From Sinorhizobium fredii NGR234 (lineage in GTDB: Bacteria > Pseudomonadota > Alphaproteobacteria > Rhizobiales > Rhizobiaceae), in the NCBI RefSeq assembly GCF_000018545.1, contig NC_012587.1, forward strand, positions 2,108,001 to 2,172,000: DNA of 64,000 nucleotides, read 5' to 3'. Made by a program: the position numbers and the translations under genes. Under the pieces are notes generated by a model, which saw only the letters and a program-made list of their open reading frames with translations, had not been told where the DNA came from and did not search any database. Positions 1-8,188 of this stretch are shown in pieces. Every line of letters begins with the position of its first letter. Position 1 is the first letter of the stretch.

Positions 1-2
1 CC

Positions 3-386
3 ATCGTCGCGGTTGCCGCGACGGAAAAGGTCGAAGTCCTCGAAAATGGAGACAAGCTCGCTGTCGTCGACCCGTCGGCACTCATCCAGCGCTACGCTTG
101 CAAGGACTGCGGCGTCCACATGTATGGTCCGGTCGAACGCGACCATCCCTTCCAGGGCCTCTCGTTCATCCATCCGGAACGTTTCGAAGAAGATGGATGG
201 GCCGAACCAGGCTTTGCCGCATTCGTCTCCTCGATCATCGAAAGCGGCTTCAGCCCCGAAAAAATGGACGAAGTCCGTTCGCGCCTCAAAGAGTTGGGTC
301 TCGAACCTTACGATTGCCTCTCGCCCGGCCTCATGGATTATATTGCCACGTGGACCGCTAAAAAGAGCGGCGCATTGCCTGCGTAA
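3..386 (+). CDS. gfa: S-(hydroxymethyl)glutathione synthase, 3' part
   Basis: Open from the first bases of the window, so the N-terminal third lies outside; 127 residues remain. It matches the C-terminal part of the glutathione-dependent formaldehyde-activating enzyme, which promotes condensation of formaldehyde with glutathione as the first step of formaldehyde oxidation. Visible family signatures are the second zinc CxxC pair in [12 protein letters not shown] and the conserved tail containing [16 protein letters not shown]. The frame is intact to its TAA stop. The following GFA-family pseudogene is a separate gene, not a continuation. Identification rests on remembered family sequence; the missing N-terminus should carry the other zinc cysteines. 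Confidence 0.88.
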   Translation: MVAVAATEKVEVLENGDKLAVVDPSALIQRYACKDCGVHMYGPVERDHPFQGLSFIHPERFEEDGWAEPGFAAFVSSIIESGFSPEKMDEVRSRLKELGLEPYDCLSPGLMDYIATWTAKKSGALPA

Positions 387-519
387 GGCTTAGGTTGCAC
401 TGCGACTTGCAGTCAGGCACTCCGATACCGGCTTTCGCCGCAAGGTCGCCTCCGTCCGGCGACCCAATACGGCGAAGGTCGGCATCGTCTTTCACACTAT
501 GACCTTCGAGTTAGACTGA

Positions 520-1008
520 GTGCGGATAGACGGAAGCTGTCATTGCGGGAACACAAGCTACACCGCGGATATCGATCCCGCCGAGGTCTCCGTCTGTCAC
601 TGTACAGACTGCCGGAGCTCACCGGTACGGTTTACGGAGTAACCGTCAGCGTTCCGCTTCGAGCGGGATGAGGAAAAGTGCGCGCGGTTTTCCGCCCGCA
701 TCCCGCTCTAATCATTTAGAATCGATCACGCTTATGATTTTGGGTCGATCAGACCCACATAGCGGGCGAACCCCACCCTTTATGGAAAAAACCGCCGATA
801 ACGGCCGGAAACGGCTGCAATATTTCTGCGGGACATGTGGTTCGCCAATCTACAGCGTTGGCGAGGGCGATGCTGCCAATGTCGTGGGCATACGCGCCGG
901 AACCAACCGGCAATTCCCGAACTCATGCCGAGATCACAGATCTGGTGTTCGTCCGCCCTGTCATGGCTTGACGAGGTGAAGGCTCTCCCCGGCCGGCCAG
1001 GAGATTAA
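520..1008 (+). pseudogene. GFA/CENP-V family protein, disrupted
   Basis: Pieces of one GFA-fold protein can be followed in order across three frames. A GTG at 520 opens VRIDGSCHCGNTSY and a CHCTDC motif, but that frame stops after about 40 codons. The frame then shifts (LTGTVYGVTVSVP), is interrupted by a RIME-type element at 661-757, and resumes with FMEKTADNGRKRLQYFCGTC. A further frameshift leads to ELMPRSQIWCSSALSWLDE and a TAA at 1006-1008. The paired CxC/CxxC zinc sites and the QIW..a..WL tail are family hallmarks. With two frameshifts and an insertion it cannot make a full protein. Confidence 0.82.
661..757 (+). repeat. RIME-like element, family A copy 1 (inside pseudogene)
   Basis: Starts with the arm GAGCGGGATGAGGAAAAG, closes with CGCATCCCGCTC, then continues into a second palindrome centred on GGGTCGATCAGACCC. 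Nearly the same sequence occurs at 6519-6628 and, inverted, at 35273-35373. The second palindrome is shortened here relative to those copies. The two-palindrome layout fits the Rhizobium-specific intergenic mosaic elements; which named subfamily it is I cannot tell. Confidence 0.8.
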
Positions 1009-1132
1009 CGCGAGACCTGGTATCATTGCCGAAGCGGAGGTGAACGACCATCGCCTCGAGGACGGTCCAGCACGAGTATTCCCGTCTGCGCATTTTCAAC
1101 GGGTCGCCGTCTGCTCGAACTTCAGGCAGCGC

Positions 1133-1429
1133 CTATACGAGATCGCCCTGAATAATAAGCAGCTCGCGCTTCGAAGCCTTCAGCGCCAGAAGGCGAGCCT
1201 CTTGATAAGCAGGATCGTCGTAGCACGCCCGTGCGATCTCGTACGACGGGAACTCCACGACGATAACCCGCTGAGCGTCCCGCGACTCGAGAAGGATCGG
1301 CGGCGTGACAAGCTGATTGATGCGGGCAGCGTACTTCTCCGCGATCGGCTTCCAGAGTTCGCCGTAATCCCTCTGGGCTCCTTCATCCGATATCTCCGTT
1401 CCGATAATGAGCCAATAGCCCTTCATCAT
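1133..1429 (-). CDS. DUF1330 family protein
   Basis: A 98-residue protein beginning MMKGYWLIIGTEIS, the usual opening of DUF1330 (a small ferredoxin-like alpha/beta barrel of unknown function). The middle (RDAQRVIVVEFPSYEIARAC) matches the conserved VvIEFPs.e.A..w core. The start at 1429 is chosen because AAGGGAG lies just upstream on the minus strand; the open frame extends further 5' without similarity. It ends 124 bp from the broken GFA gene and has no obvious operon partner. The family is often found beside catabolic genes but has no proven reaction. Confidence 0.75.
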   Translation of the reverse strand: MMKGYWLIIGTEISDEGAQRDYGELWKPIAEKYAARINQLVTPPILLESRDAQRVIVVEFPSYEIARACYDDPAYQEARLLALKASKRELLIIQGDLV

Positions 1430-1578
1430 GAGCACTCCCTTCGCATGCGGCTTGCAACGTGCGTGCCGCCCTTCGGTCGAATCTGGTTTGTCTGAGGGTT
1501 CCCACGGGAACGCATTCGAGTTTGATGTTTTCGGAGCCCGCCTCGGCAATCAGGACGATACCCTCCTCGCAACGGCAA

Positions 1579-2694
1579 TCAAGAATAGGTGGCGACTGGT
1601 TCACCGAGCACGTCAAGACGAGGCGTGATTCCAAGCCCAGGCAGCTTCGGCGCCCTGACAAGCCCATTCACGACCTCGAACGGACCGTCGGCCGTCTTCA
1701 AAGTCACCATGTCGCGGCATTCGAGAACACTGCGCAGGTTGCGTTCCGGGACCGTCTGTCCAAGGTGTACGATCGCCGCGAACGCGATATCCGAACCCGT
1801 CGTTTCCTGAACGCTTACGGTGTAGCCGGCCGCCAGGCAGATGTCGCGATGGCGGCGTCCTCGCGTCAGGCCGCCGTTCTTCGATATCTTGAGGCCGATG
1901 CCTTCGGCGGCGTCATCTGCAACGAGTTGCGATACGGATGCGTCGTCCGTCGCCAGTTCGTCGAAAATGATCGGAACGTTGGTACGGCGTCGCAGGGAAA
2001 CGCACTCGCGGTAGGTCGCACAAGGCGCTTCGAGTACGAAATCAAGACCCGGGGGCAGAAGACGCAACATCCGCAGCGCGCTTTCGACCGTCATGCCACC
2101 GTTCGCGTCGACGATGAAGAATTCGCCCGGCTTCTTGTCGGCAAGGGAAGCGGCAATTCTAGCAGCGTCGGTCTGCGGATCGTCGCCGACTTTCACCGAG
2201 TGGGCCAGGTAGCCCATCGCCCGATGTTCCGCGACACGCTTGCGCATGTCGTCCGGGTCACCAACGTAAATCGACGAAATGACCGGCAGGCCGACGTTGG
2301 TGCGACCGCCGAGGAGGTCGCAGACGGGCATCCCGACGGATTTGCCGAAGACGTCCCAACAGGCGACGTCGAGGGCGGTCTTCGCGTGAAGGTGCCCCAC
2401 GAGCGCGTTGTCCATCGCTTCGTTGACGCGGTCCACGTGACGCGGGTCCAGTCCGATGAGGCTCGGGGCGATTTCCGCGATACCTGCTCGTACGCCCATA
2501 GCGTGAGAGGCGATATAGGTGGAGCCGAACGGCGTGCTTTCGCCCCAGCCTTCGAGACCGTCATTCGTGGCGATACGCACGAACGTGGCATCGAAGCTCC
2601 GATACTCTCGCCCGCCGGAGAGCAGATAGACTCCGCCGGAATAGGGCAAATCGACCTTGAAAACGTCGATACGTTCGATCTTCAGATCAGTCAT
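1579..2694 (-). CDS. Mandelate racemase/muconate lactonizing enzyme family protein, probable betaine/hydroxyproline racemase or dehydratase
   Basis: Full-length enolase-superfamily enzyme (371 aa): capping domain about 1-130, then a (beta/alpha)7beta barrel. Metal ligands are visible as Asp196 (VDANGG), Glu222 (LEAPC) and Asp245 (FDELATDD). The two acid/base lysines are Lys168 (SVKVGDD) and Lys269 (GLKISKNGG). The closing PGLGITPRLDVLGEPVATYS and the early GSTYIASHA stretch resemble hydroxyproline-betaine/proline-betaine epimerases and cis-3-hydroxyproline dehydratases; the exact substrate cannot be read from sequence. It follows the dehydrogenase gene by 8 bp, so they are likely co-transcribed. 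A hydroxyproline-type dehydratase remnant 1.6 kb away fits an amino-acid or betaine catabolic locus. Confidence 0.8.
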   Translation of the reverse strand: MTDLKIERIDVFKVDLPYSGGVYLLSGGREYRSFDATFVRIATNDGLEGWGESTPFGSTYIASHAMGVRAGIAEIAPSLIGLDPRHVDRVNEAMDNALVGHLHAKTALDVACWDVFGKSVGMPVCDLLGGRTNVGLPVISSIYVGDPDDMRKRVAEHRAMGYLAHSVKVGDDPQTDAARIAASLADKKPGEFFIVDANGGMTVESALRMLRLLPPGLDFVLEAPCATYRECVSLRRRTNVPIIFDELATDDASVSQLVADDAAEGIGLKISKNGGLTRGRRHRDICLAAGYTVSVQETTGSDIAFAAIVHLGQTVPERNLRSVLECRDMVTLKTADGPFEVVNGLVRAPKLPGLGITPRLDVLGEPVATYS

Positions 2695-2702
2695 GGTCTC
2701 TC

Positions 2703-3833
2703 TCAGGCTGGGATTTCGAGTACGATCTTGCCGACGATGGATTTCGACAGGAATGCTTTCTGGGCTTCGGCGATCTCCTCGAGCGGGAAGGTTTTCGCGA
2801 CGAGCGGCCGGATTTCGCCACGCTCGATGTAGGAAATGAGATTTTCGAAAACCTCGTCCTCCTGGAACGTGCAGCCGAAAAAGCTCAGGTCCTTCAGGTA
2901 GAGCGAGCGGACATCGAGCTCGACGATCGGCCCGGCTATCGCGCCGGCAACCGCGTATCGCCCGCCTTTCTTGAGCACATCCAAAAGCGGCGCGAACCCG
3001 GGGCCCGCCGCGACGTCGATGGCCACGTCCATCGATTCCTTGCCGACCCTGGAGACGAGGTTCTCGTCTCGCGCGACAACTTCATCCGCCCCGAGGGCAC
3101 GAAGGAGCTCGAGTTTGTCCCGGCCCGCCACCGCTGTAACGTGGGCTCCGCGACGCTTTGCAAGCTGGATCGCGGCCGAACCAACACCACCAGACGCGCC
3201 CGTGATGACGACCCGCTCACCGGAACGGACCTGTGCGCGATGGACCATTCCTTCCGCAGTGGAATACGCACAGGGAACGGAAGCGAGCTCAATATCGGTC
3301 CAGTCGCAGTCCACCTTGTAAGTTTCCCGCGACGGGGCCTTGGCATATTGGGCAAATCCACCGTCGCACTCGGAGCCGAATGTCCAGCATTCGAATGGTC
3401 TGTAGTCCACGTAAGAGCGTAACATGTTGCAGACCAGCACACGTTCACCGATGCGAACCGAGTCGACACCCTGACCAACAGCTACGATCCTGCCCCAACA
3501 ATCGGCACCCTGGATTCGCGGGAACGCGAGCGGCACGCCGGACCAGCTCGCATCGTCATCCTGGACGGAATCGAAACCGGTCGAAGCTCCGTTTTCCGTC
3601 GCTGTCGAAATGCTCTTCGAGTACCAGCCGATGCGCGTGTTGATATCGGTATTGTTGACACCGGCGGCCGCCACACGGATGAGGACTTCGCCTGCCTGCG
3701 GCTTGGGAAGAGGTATATCGTTCCGGAATTCCAGCTTCTCGAAACCTCCATGTCTTGTGAGCAACACGCCCTTCATCGTGGCGGGCAAACGCGGAATGCC
3801 GTGATCCGCAGAGGTCGATGGTGTGTCGTTCAT
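2703..3833 (-). CDS. Medium-chain dehydrogenase/reductase (quinone-oxidoreductase type)
   Basis: A 376-residue MDR protein: N-terminal GroES-like domain (LPKPQAGEVLIRVAAAGVNNTD), then a Rossmann domain with ITGASGGVGSAAIQLA near residues 210-224. The cysteine pattern of the structural zinc lobe is absent and the cofactor loop fits NAD(P)H-dependent zinc-free oxidoreductases. An insertion around residues 70-100 is longer than usual. The start at 3833 has GAGG about 11 nt upstream; Met20 (MKGVLLTRHGG) is an alternative nearer the usual family start. First gene of a likely two-gene operon with the enolase-superfamily enzyme; the substrate is unknown. Confidence 0.8.
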   Translation of the reverse strand: MNDTPSTSADHGIPRLPATMKGVLLTRHGGFEKLEFRNDIPLPKPQAGEVLIRVAAAGVNNTDINTRIGWYSKSISTATENGASTGFDSVQDDDASWSGVPLAFPRIQGADCWGRIVAVGQGVDSVRIGERVLVCNMLRSYVDYRPFECWTFGSECDGGFAQYAKAPSRETYKVDCDWTDIELASVPCAYSTAEGMVHRAQVRSGERVVITGASGGVGSAAIQLAKRRGAHVTAVAGRDKLELLRALGADEVVARDENLVSRVGKESMDVAIDVAAGPGFAPLLDVLKKGGRYAVAGAIAGPIVELDVRSLYLKDLSFFGCTFQEDEVFENLISYIERGEIRPLVAKTFPLEEIAEAQKAFLSKSIVGKIVLEIPA

Positions 3834-4049
3834 GTTCGTGGATACCTCGTCAAATAGATGATGTCATCGACGACCGGCACATCTGTGTTGATCGCGGCCG
3901 GATCATTAGAAAACCCTGTGACAACAGGAGTATCGCACTCCGGACGACTGACAATGGGAGTAAAAATCAGCCATGCTTTGAGTTCAGCTCAAGTCAGGCG
4001 TATAAGCGACGTCTCCGAACGGTCGCCGGGCAATCGGGAGCATAGTTTC

Positions 4050-4330
4050 TTGGTACGTCGCTATTACGATCTGCCTTCTTTGACGGGCCTCGCCGTGTTC
4101 GAAGCGTCGGCGCGGCACCTGAGCTTCACCCTCGCCTCGGCGGAATTGAACGTCACGCCCGGAGCCGTAAGTCGCCAGATCAAAGCTATCGAGGAAGAAA
4201 TCGGTATTCCGCTCTTCGTACGGAAATCCAAGGGGGTAACACTCACCGCCGCCGGAGAAGAGCTCTGCAGCGTCCTGGCCGGAGGTTTCTCGCGGTTTTC
4301 GGAGGTTGTTCGGTCCCTCAAGCGCGAAGA
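4050..4330 (+). pseudogene. LysR-family regulator, N-terminal remnant
   Basis: Encodes the winged helix-turn-helix domain of a GcvA-like LysR regulator: RRYYDLPSLTGLAVFEASA, then LNVTPGAVSRQIKAIEEEIG, ending about residue 95. A TTG at 4050 with GGGAG upstream is the likely original start. The linker and the whole effector-binding domain (about 200 residues) are missing. Near 4320-4340 the sequence runs straight into the C-terminal half of a proline-racemase-family gene in another frame, so the frame soon becomes nonsense. It stands divergent from the dehydrogenase/enolase-family pair, the usual position for a regulator of such genes. Confidence 0.8.
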
Positions 4331-4926
4331 GCTTCGCAGCACAACTCGATGCGATAGTGGACGTTCCTGGGCTCGGGAAGACCACCGTGGACACGGCATA
4401 TGGCGGCGACAGTTTCGTAGTGGTCGACCCCGATCAGCTTGGCCTTGCCCTCATCCCGGAGAACGCACGCACCATAGCCGAAACAGGGATCAGGATCACA
4501 AACGCGGCGAACGAACAATTGGGTTTCCTGCATCCCGAAGACACTGGCTGGAACCATATATCATTCTGTTTGTTCGCCGGACCGCTGTATCGGGAGGACG
4601 AGCGTTTGAAAGCCCGCTCCGTTGTCGCGATCCAGCCTGGCAAACTCGACCGTTCGCCGACAGGCACTGCTCTTTCGGCTCGAATGGCGCTCCTCAACGC
4701 CCGTGGGGTTCTTGCCAAGGGGGATACGCTGACAGCGGTCTCGATTATCGGTTCCGAATTCGTGGGGACTATCGTCGATGAAACGACCGTGGCGGGGCAG
4801 AAGGCGATCGTTCCGTCGATTTCGGGCCGCGCCTGGATAACAGGGACGTCCCAGCTCATGCTCGACCCCGCCGATCCCTGGCCCGGCGGTTACAAACTTT
4901 CCGACACCTGGCCGACGATCAAGTAG
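4331..4926 (+). pseudogene. trans-3-hydroxy-L-proline dehydratase (proline racemase family), C-terminal remnant
   Basis: About 200 residues matching the second half of the proline racemase superfamily: VDVPGLGKTTVDTAYGGDSF and later DRSPTGTALSARMALL. In racemases and epimerases the second motif carries a catalytic cysteine (SPCGTGTSA). Here it is threonine, which is characteristic of trans-3-hydroxy-L-proline dehydratases. The N-terminal half with the first catalytic cysteine is absent, so the product would be inactive. An ATG at 4306 gives a 206-codon frame, but its first codons are LysR DNA read out of frame. Confidence 0.78.
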
Positions 4927-4959
4927 GAGTTGACGTGATTGCCGCGCTGATCAGAACCG

Positions 4960-5877
4960 TTATACGGCGACTGGGGCTTCGATGCGCTCGTGCGACTGGT
5001 ATTCCGAAACTTCGAAATCGTCGATAGTGTACCCATCGATCGACGCGGGCCTGCGCTTGATCTCGAGCTTGGGAAACGGCTTGGGTTTTCGCGACAGCTG
5101 AAGCCGTGCCTGATCGAGATGGTTGAGGTAGAGGTGGGTGTCGCCGCCCAACCAAACCAGCTCGCCGCGGTCCATATCGACCTGCTGGGCGATCATGGCC
5201 AACAACACCGCCTGCTGGCAGATGTTGAAGGGCGCGCCGAGGAAAATATCACAGGACCGCTGGTGGACCATCATCGACAGCTGGGGGCGGCCGTCCTGTC
5301 CATTGGGCCACGATACATGGAATTGGTAGGTCATGTGACATGGATGGAGGGCCATCCGGTCGAGCTCGCCGACATTCCACGCGTGAAAGAGAATGCGCCT
5401 GCTCGTCGGATTAGTTTTCAGCGTGGATATGACAGTCGCAATCTGGTCATGCTCCTGGCCGTCATTATCCACCCACCGACGCCACTGCTTTCCGTAAACT
5501 GGACCGAGGTCGCCCCACTCCGAGGCGAACTCATCGCTGGCAACAATCCTATCCTCAAATTGCTCTTGCGAAATGGTCTCACCAGTGGCCTTGCGATATT
5601 TGGCCAGCGGCCAGTCGGTCCATATGCGCACGTTCTCGCGTAGCAGACTTGATATGTTCGTCTGCCCGGTCAGAAACCACAGCATCTCTTTCACTGACGT
5701 CTTCCAGTAGACCTTCTTCGTCGTGAAGATCGGTATGGTTCCGTCGGAAAGCTTGAATCTCATCTGCTTTCCGAACAGCGACAGGGTGCCCTCGCCCGTT
5801 CGATCCATCCTGCGATCGCCCGTTTCGAGCAGTTCAGACATGAGGTCGAGGTACTGGTATTCGGGATGGCGCGTCAT
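4960..5877 (-). CDS. thyA: Thymidylate synthase
   Basis: Makes dTMP from dUMP using methylene-tetrahydrofolate. The catalytic cysteine is Cys180 in ALHPCHMTYQFHV; the RTGEGT loop (27-32), DLGPVYGKQWR, and the QRSCDIFLGAPFN and GGDTHLYLNH motifs are all present. At 305 residues it is longer than the 264-residue E. coli enzyme, because of an insert in the small domain around residues 95-120, as in the Lactobacillus casei type. Start 5877 is preferred because GGAG stands 8 nt upstream; 12 further in-frame codons lie 5' of it. No dihydrofolate reductase gene lies next to it in this window. Confidence 0.95.
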   Translation of the reverse strand: MTRHPEYQYLDLMSELLETGDRRMDRTGEGTLSLFGKQMRFKLSDGTIPIFTTKKVYWKTSVKEMLWFLTGQTNISSLLRENVRIWTDWPLAKYRKATGETISQEQFEDRIVASDEFASEWGDLGPVYGKQWRRWVDNDGQEHDQIATVISTLKTNPTSRRILFHAWNVGELDRMALHPCHMTYQFHVSWPNGQDGRPQLSMMVHQRSCDIFLGAPFNICQQAVLLAMIAQQVDMDRGELVWLGGDTHLYLNHLDQARLQLSRKPKPFPKLEIKRRPASIDGYTIDDFEVSEYQSHERIEAPVAV

Positions 5878-6093
5878 CGGAATCTCCGCATTCTCTATAA
5901 CCGAAGCCCTCACGCGGCAACGGAAGTCAAGCTACGATTTTGAGCGCAGATTCGCCACTCATTCACTCACAAAAGAAGGAGACTACCGGGAAGATGGCAG
6001 AGCCGGCATCCAACACATGCGGCGCCACACGAAAGCCGCGGAACAGCCGGTCGCCCTGGAACGTTGGGATGAGCGGCGCAATCGGAGATTCGT

Positions 6094-6519
6094 TTGATAG
6101 CCACAGCTCAGTTCGTCTTTGTCTTCGGTACACTGAAGAAAGGCTTTCCCCTGCATCGGCGCGGCTTGGCCCATGCCACCTATCTCGGGCTTTATCGCAC
6201 CGCCACGACCTACCCGCTCCTGGTCGCCGGGCCTTGGTTCGCCCCGATGATGTTCAATGAACCGGGCATTGGGTTGCGTGTCAGCGGGGAGCTCTACCAC
6301 GTCGACGCCGCGACGCTCGAGCGTCTCGATCGCATGGAGTCAATCGGCAAGCCGGGCAATTTTCGTCGGTCCATCCGGATCGTGCCGGCGCGGCACGGCC
6401 CCAGTTGCGAGGCCCTCGCCTATTTCAAGGCGAGGTTTCTGGCCGTTCCCGTCCACACCGGATATCTGCGATCCTACGAAGACCGGCGCTTCGTGCCGCC
6501 GTGGCGCCGCAAACTCTAG
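6094..6519 (+). CDS. Gamma-glutamylcyclotransferase-like (AIG2/GGACT family) protein
   Basis: A 141-residue protein with the family's opening VFVFGTLKKGFP (the GTLkkG substrate loop), then YPLLVAGPWFAPMM and GELYHVDAATLERLDRME, matching the small beta-barrel AIG2/GGACT fold. Family members cleave gamma-glutamyl amides or gamma-glutamylamines to 5-oxoproline. The likely start is a TTG at 6094 with CGGAGA 5 bp upstream; no in-frame ATG fits the family start. The TAG stop touches the first base of a RIME-type element, so that element replaced or abuts the original 3' end. The substrate is undetermined. Confidence 0.78.
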   Translation: MIATAQFVFVFGTLKKGFPLHRRGLAHATYLGLYRTATTYPLLVAGPWFAPMMFNEPGIGLRVSGELYHVDAATLERLDRMESIGKPGNFRRSIRIVPARHGPSCEALAYFKARFLAVPVHTGYLRSYEDRRFVPPWRRKL

Positions 6520-6628
6520 AGCGGGATGAGGAAAAGTGTGTGCGGTTTTCCGCCCGCATCCCGCTCTAACCTATTAGAATCGATCACGTTCATGATTTTA
6601 GGTCGATCCGACCTAAAATCATCGTGGT
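6519..6628 (+). repeat. RIME-like element, family A copy 2 (complete)
   Basis: About 110 bp with two palindromes. The first is AGCGGGATGAGGAAAAG ... CGCATCCCGCT; the second is ATGATTTTAGGTC, a short loop, then GACCTAAAATCAT. It begins at the stop codon of the upstream gene, and its hairpins could end transcription for genes on both sides. Confidence 0.85.
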
Positions 6629-6656
6629 CCGCGCGGCTCATACCTTTGCCGACGGC

Positions 6657-6875
6657 CTATTTTGCGGGACGCCGGTTGCCGGCATGGTCCTGGTATTGCT
6701 CTGTCTTCGTGGCGTTCTGGTCCAAGCCGCGCGCGTCAGAGTGTTGCGTCTTGTCGCGGTTGGACAGCACATCGTTCTCGCCGAGAATCCCTTCTTTCAA
6801 ATTGGTCCGGGCGCCGCTGCCCGAGCCCTTTCCCTTGTCCGGTTTGCCGATGTTCTTGCGACTGGCATTGGCCAT
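6657..6875 (-). CDS. Small hydrophilic protein, unknown
   Basis: About 72 residues, rich in Lys, Gly, Asn and Asp (MANASRKNIGKPDKGKGSGS), with no hydrophobic core and no recognisable domain; probably disordered. An AGGAG sits directly against an ATG at 6881, while a second ATG at 6875 has the normal 6-nt spacing, so 6875 is chosen. It is the last of three consecutive minus-strand genes of the same character. Stress-related hydrophilin-like roles are conceivable, but nothing in the sequence proves one. Confidence 0.6.
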   Translation of the reverse strand: MANASRKNIGKPDKGKGSGSGARTNLKEGILGENDVLSNRDKTQHSDARGLDQNATKTEQYQDHAGNRRPAK

Positions 6876-6932
6876 GGCCATCTCCTTTCGCTATCTCTCT
6901 CGCAAATTTCCGAAGTTCCGAACTCAGGCGAT

Positions 6933-7175
6933 CTATCGGCCAATATCCTTGTGATGCCTGCTTTCCTGATTCTCGCCTCTCAGGATGCTGCGGTCATTCT
7001 GCTCGCGCGCATCCGCATGCGCCGTGTCGAGTTTATCGCCTTTGCGCTCGGCGTCGCGCAGAGCATCGGAGCGTTTGAGCTTGGCTTCGGCATCGAAGTC
7101 CTTGCCGGCATTCGATGTGTTCTCGCGGCCTTGAATTATCCGTTGCTGCTGTTCGTGCGTCTTCCTGCCGACCAT
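6933..7175 (-). CDS. Small hydrophilic protein, unknown
   Basis: Eighty residues, highly charged (MVGRKTHEQQQRIIQG, later KRSDALRDAERKGDKLDTA), predicted helical or disordered and lacking cysteine and any membrane segment. AGGAG lies 8 nt upstream of the ATG. It is the middle member of the three small minus-strand genes, with 19 bp to its upstream neighbour's stop and 57 bp to the next gene, so the three may form one transcript. No family recognised. Confidence 0.6.
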   Translation of the reverse strand: MVGRKTHEQQQRIIQGRENTSNAGKDFDAEAKLKRSDALRDAERKGDKLDTAHADAREQNDRSILRGENQESRHHKDIGR

Positions 7176-7194
7176 GATCGGATCTCCTGATTGC

Positions 7195-7401
7195 TCATTT
7201 GTTCGTTCGGCCGCGGTGGGACGGATCGGCGCCGCCCTGCGGCGTCGGGTCGTTCGCTACGTCGCCTTCGATCGTGTTGTCTCGCTTGAGGTTTTCGTAA
7301 TCCGACGGCCCGCGAATTCCCTTGGACTGACCGATCCCGGGATCCCGCTCGAGGTCCCTGTCGCTCGGTTCTTGCGTTTTTGGATGTTTGGAAGATGTCA
7401 T
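7195..7401 (-). CDS. Small hydrophilic protein, unknown
   Basis: Sixty-eight residues beginning MTSSKHPKTQEPSDRDLERD and ending PSHRGRTNK, dominated by Asp, Arg, Gly and Pro with almost no hydrophobic residues. The start at 7401 follows a strong AAGGAGG 6 nt upstream; longer upstream in-frame sequence lacks a ribosome site. First gene of the three-gene row of tiny hydrophilic proteins. Not recognised by family. Confidence 0.6.
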   Translation of the reverse strand: MTSSKHPKTQEPSDRDLERDPGIGQSKGIRGPSDYENLKRDNTIEGDVANDPTPQGGADPSHRGRTNK

Positions 7402-7639
7402 CTGCGCCTCCTTCCCGTCCTGCCGGACTTGCCGCGCCAGCGGGCGGGCTGGCCCGATCTCTCCCTTCTTAACCGGAGCCGACCGCGAATGTTCCGAGAA
7501 TGTCAGCCCGCGGGCATAGGGCAGCAGCAGCGCCGGTCGGGATATCGACAGGGCGTTTTCGCGGAGTTGAAGGCGCCTGGAGATGCGCCGGCGACGGCGT
7601 CTTATTCGCCGCATTTCCTTCTTCCACCCCTTTTCTTGG

Positions 7640-7985
7640 GCGGCGGAAACACCTATATGACTGATGCCGTCTTCGGGCGGCTATGGCAATAAACGGGCGA
7701 TGCAATAAACCCATTGGACCCGGGGGCGGTACCCGGCGCCTCCACCAAAAACCGGTCGGCAGACCGGCTTTTGATGGGGGCGAAATAGGATCGACAAGGG
7801 CGTAAAGATCGACTTTTTGCTCGGCATTGTACCACCGTTATCGGGCTAAACTTATAGTTGCAAACGACAACTATGCTGAAGCACGTCTCGCTGCCTAACG
7901 GCGGTGCGGCACTTCAAATCAAGTCCTTCCGGGTAGCACCGTAAGGCGGGGTCCGAAGGCACCTGGCAACAGAAGCCTTCACCTT
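7640..7985 (+). ncRNA. ssrA: tmRNA, circularly permuted two-piece type
   Basis: The acceptor piece comes first, ending in CGCCTCCACCA at 7737-7747 after a T-arm-like hairpin. A short spacer with its own hairpin is followed by the coding piece, whose GGGGGCG at 7776-7782 pairs with CGCCTCC of the acceptor end, then GAAATAGGATCGAC, the tRNA-like D-arm signature. The tag frame runs 7860-7898 and encodes ANDNYAEARLAA then TAA, the tag known from Rhizobiaceae. The RNA rescues stalled ribosomes and marks the nascent chain for ClpXP/ClpAP. Outer ends are approximate; the tag and the acceptor pairing are certain. Confidence 0.95.
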
Positions 7986-8188
7986 CTCCCCCGTACTGAA
8001 ATGGTCTATAGATGCCTCGATAATTGACTCGTCCGAATTGCACAGGCAATGAGACGAGACATGGCTAGGGGCGAATGCCGCGACGCCAACGGCCCGAATA
8101 GGGCATTGAATTGCTGTATGAAACGCGATTTCGATCCGAGCCATCATGCGGTAAAGTGAGTTTGAAGAAAGACGGGGATCAGGATCAC

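Noticed and set aside
668..979. 103-codon frame across the RIME copy as a small gene
   Set aside because: It joins element sequence to the middle of the broken GFA gene; part of the pseudogene.
1459..2832. 457-codon plus-strand frame opposite the enolase-superfamily gene
   Set aside because: Antisense shadow; the minus strand has a complete enzyme with all active-site residues.
4306..4926. 206-codon frame as an active proline racemase-like enzyme
   Set aside because: The first catalytic half is missing and its first codons are LysR DNA read in another frame.
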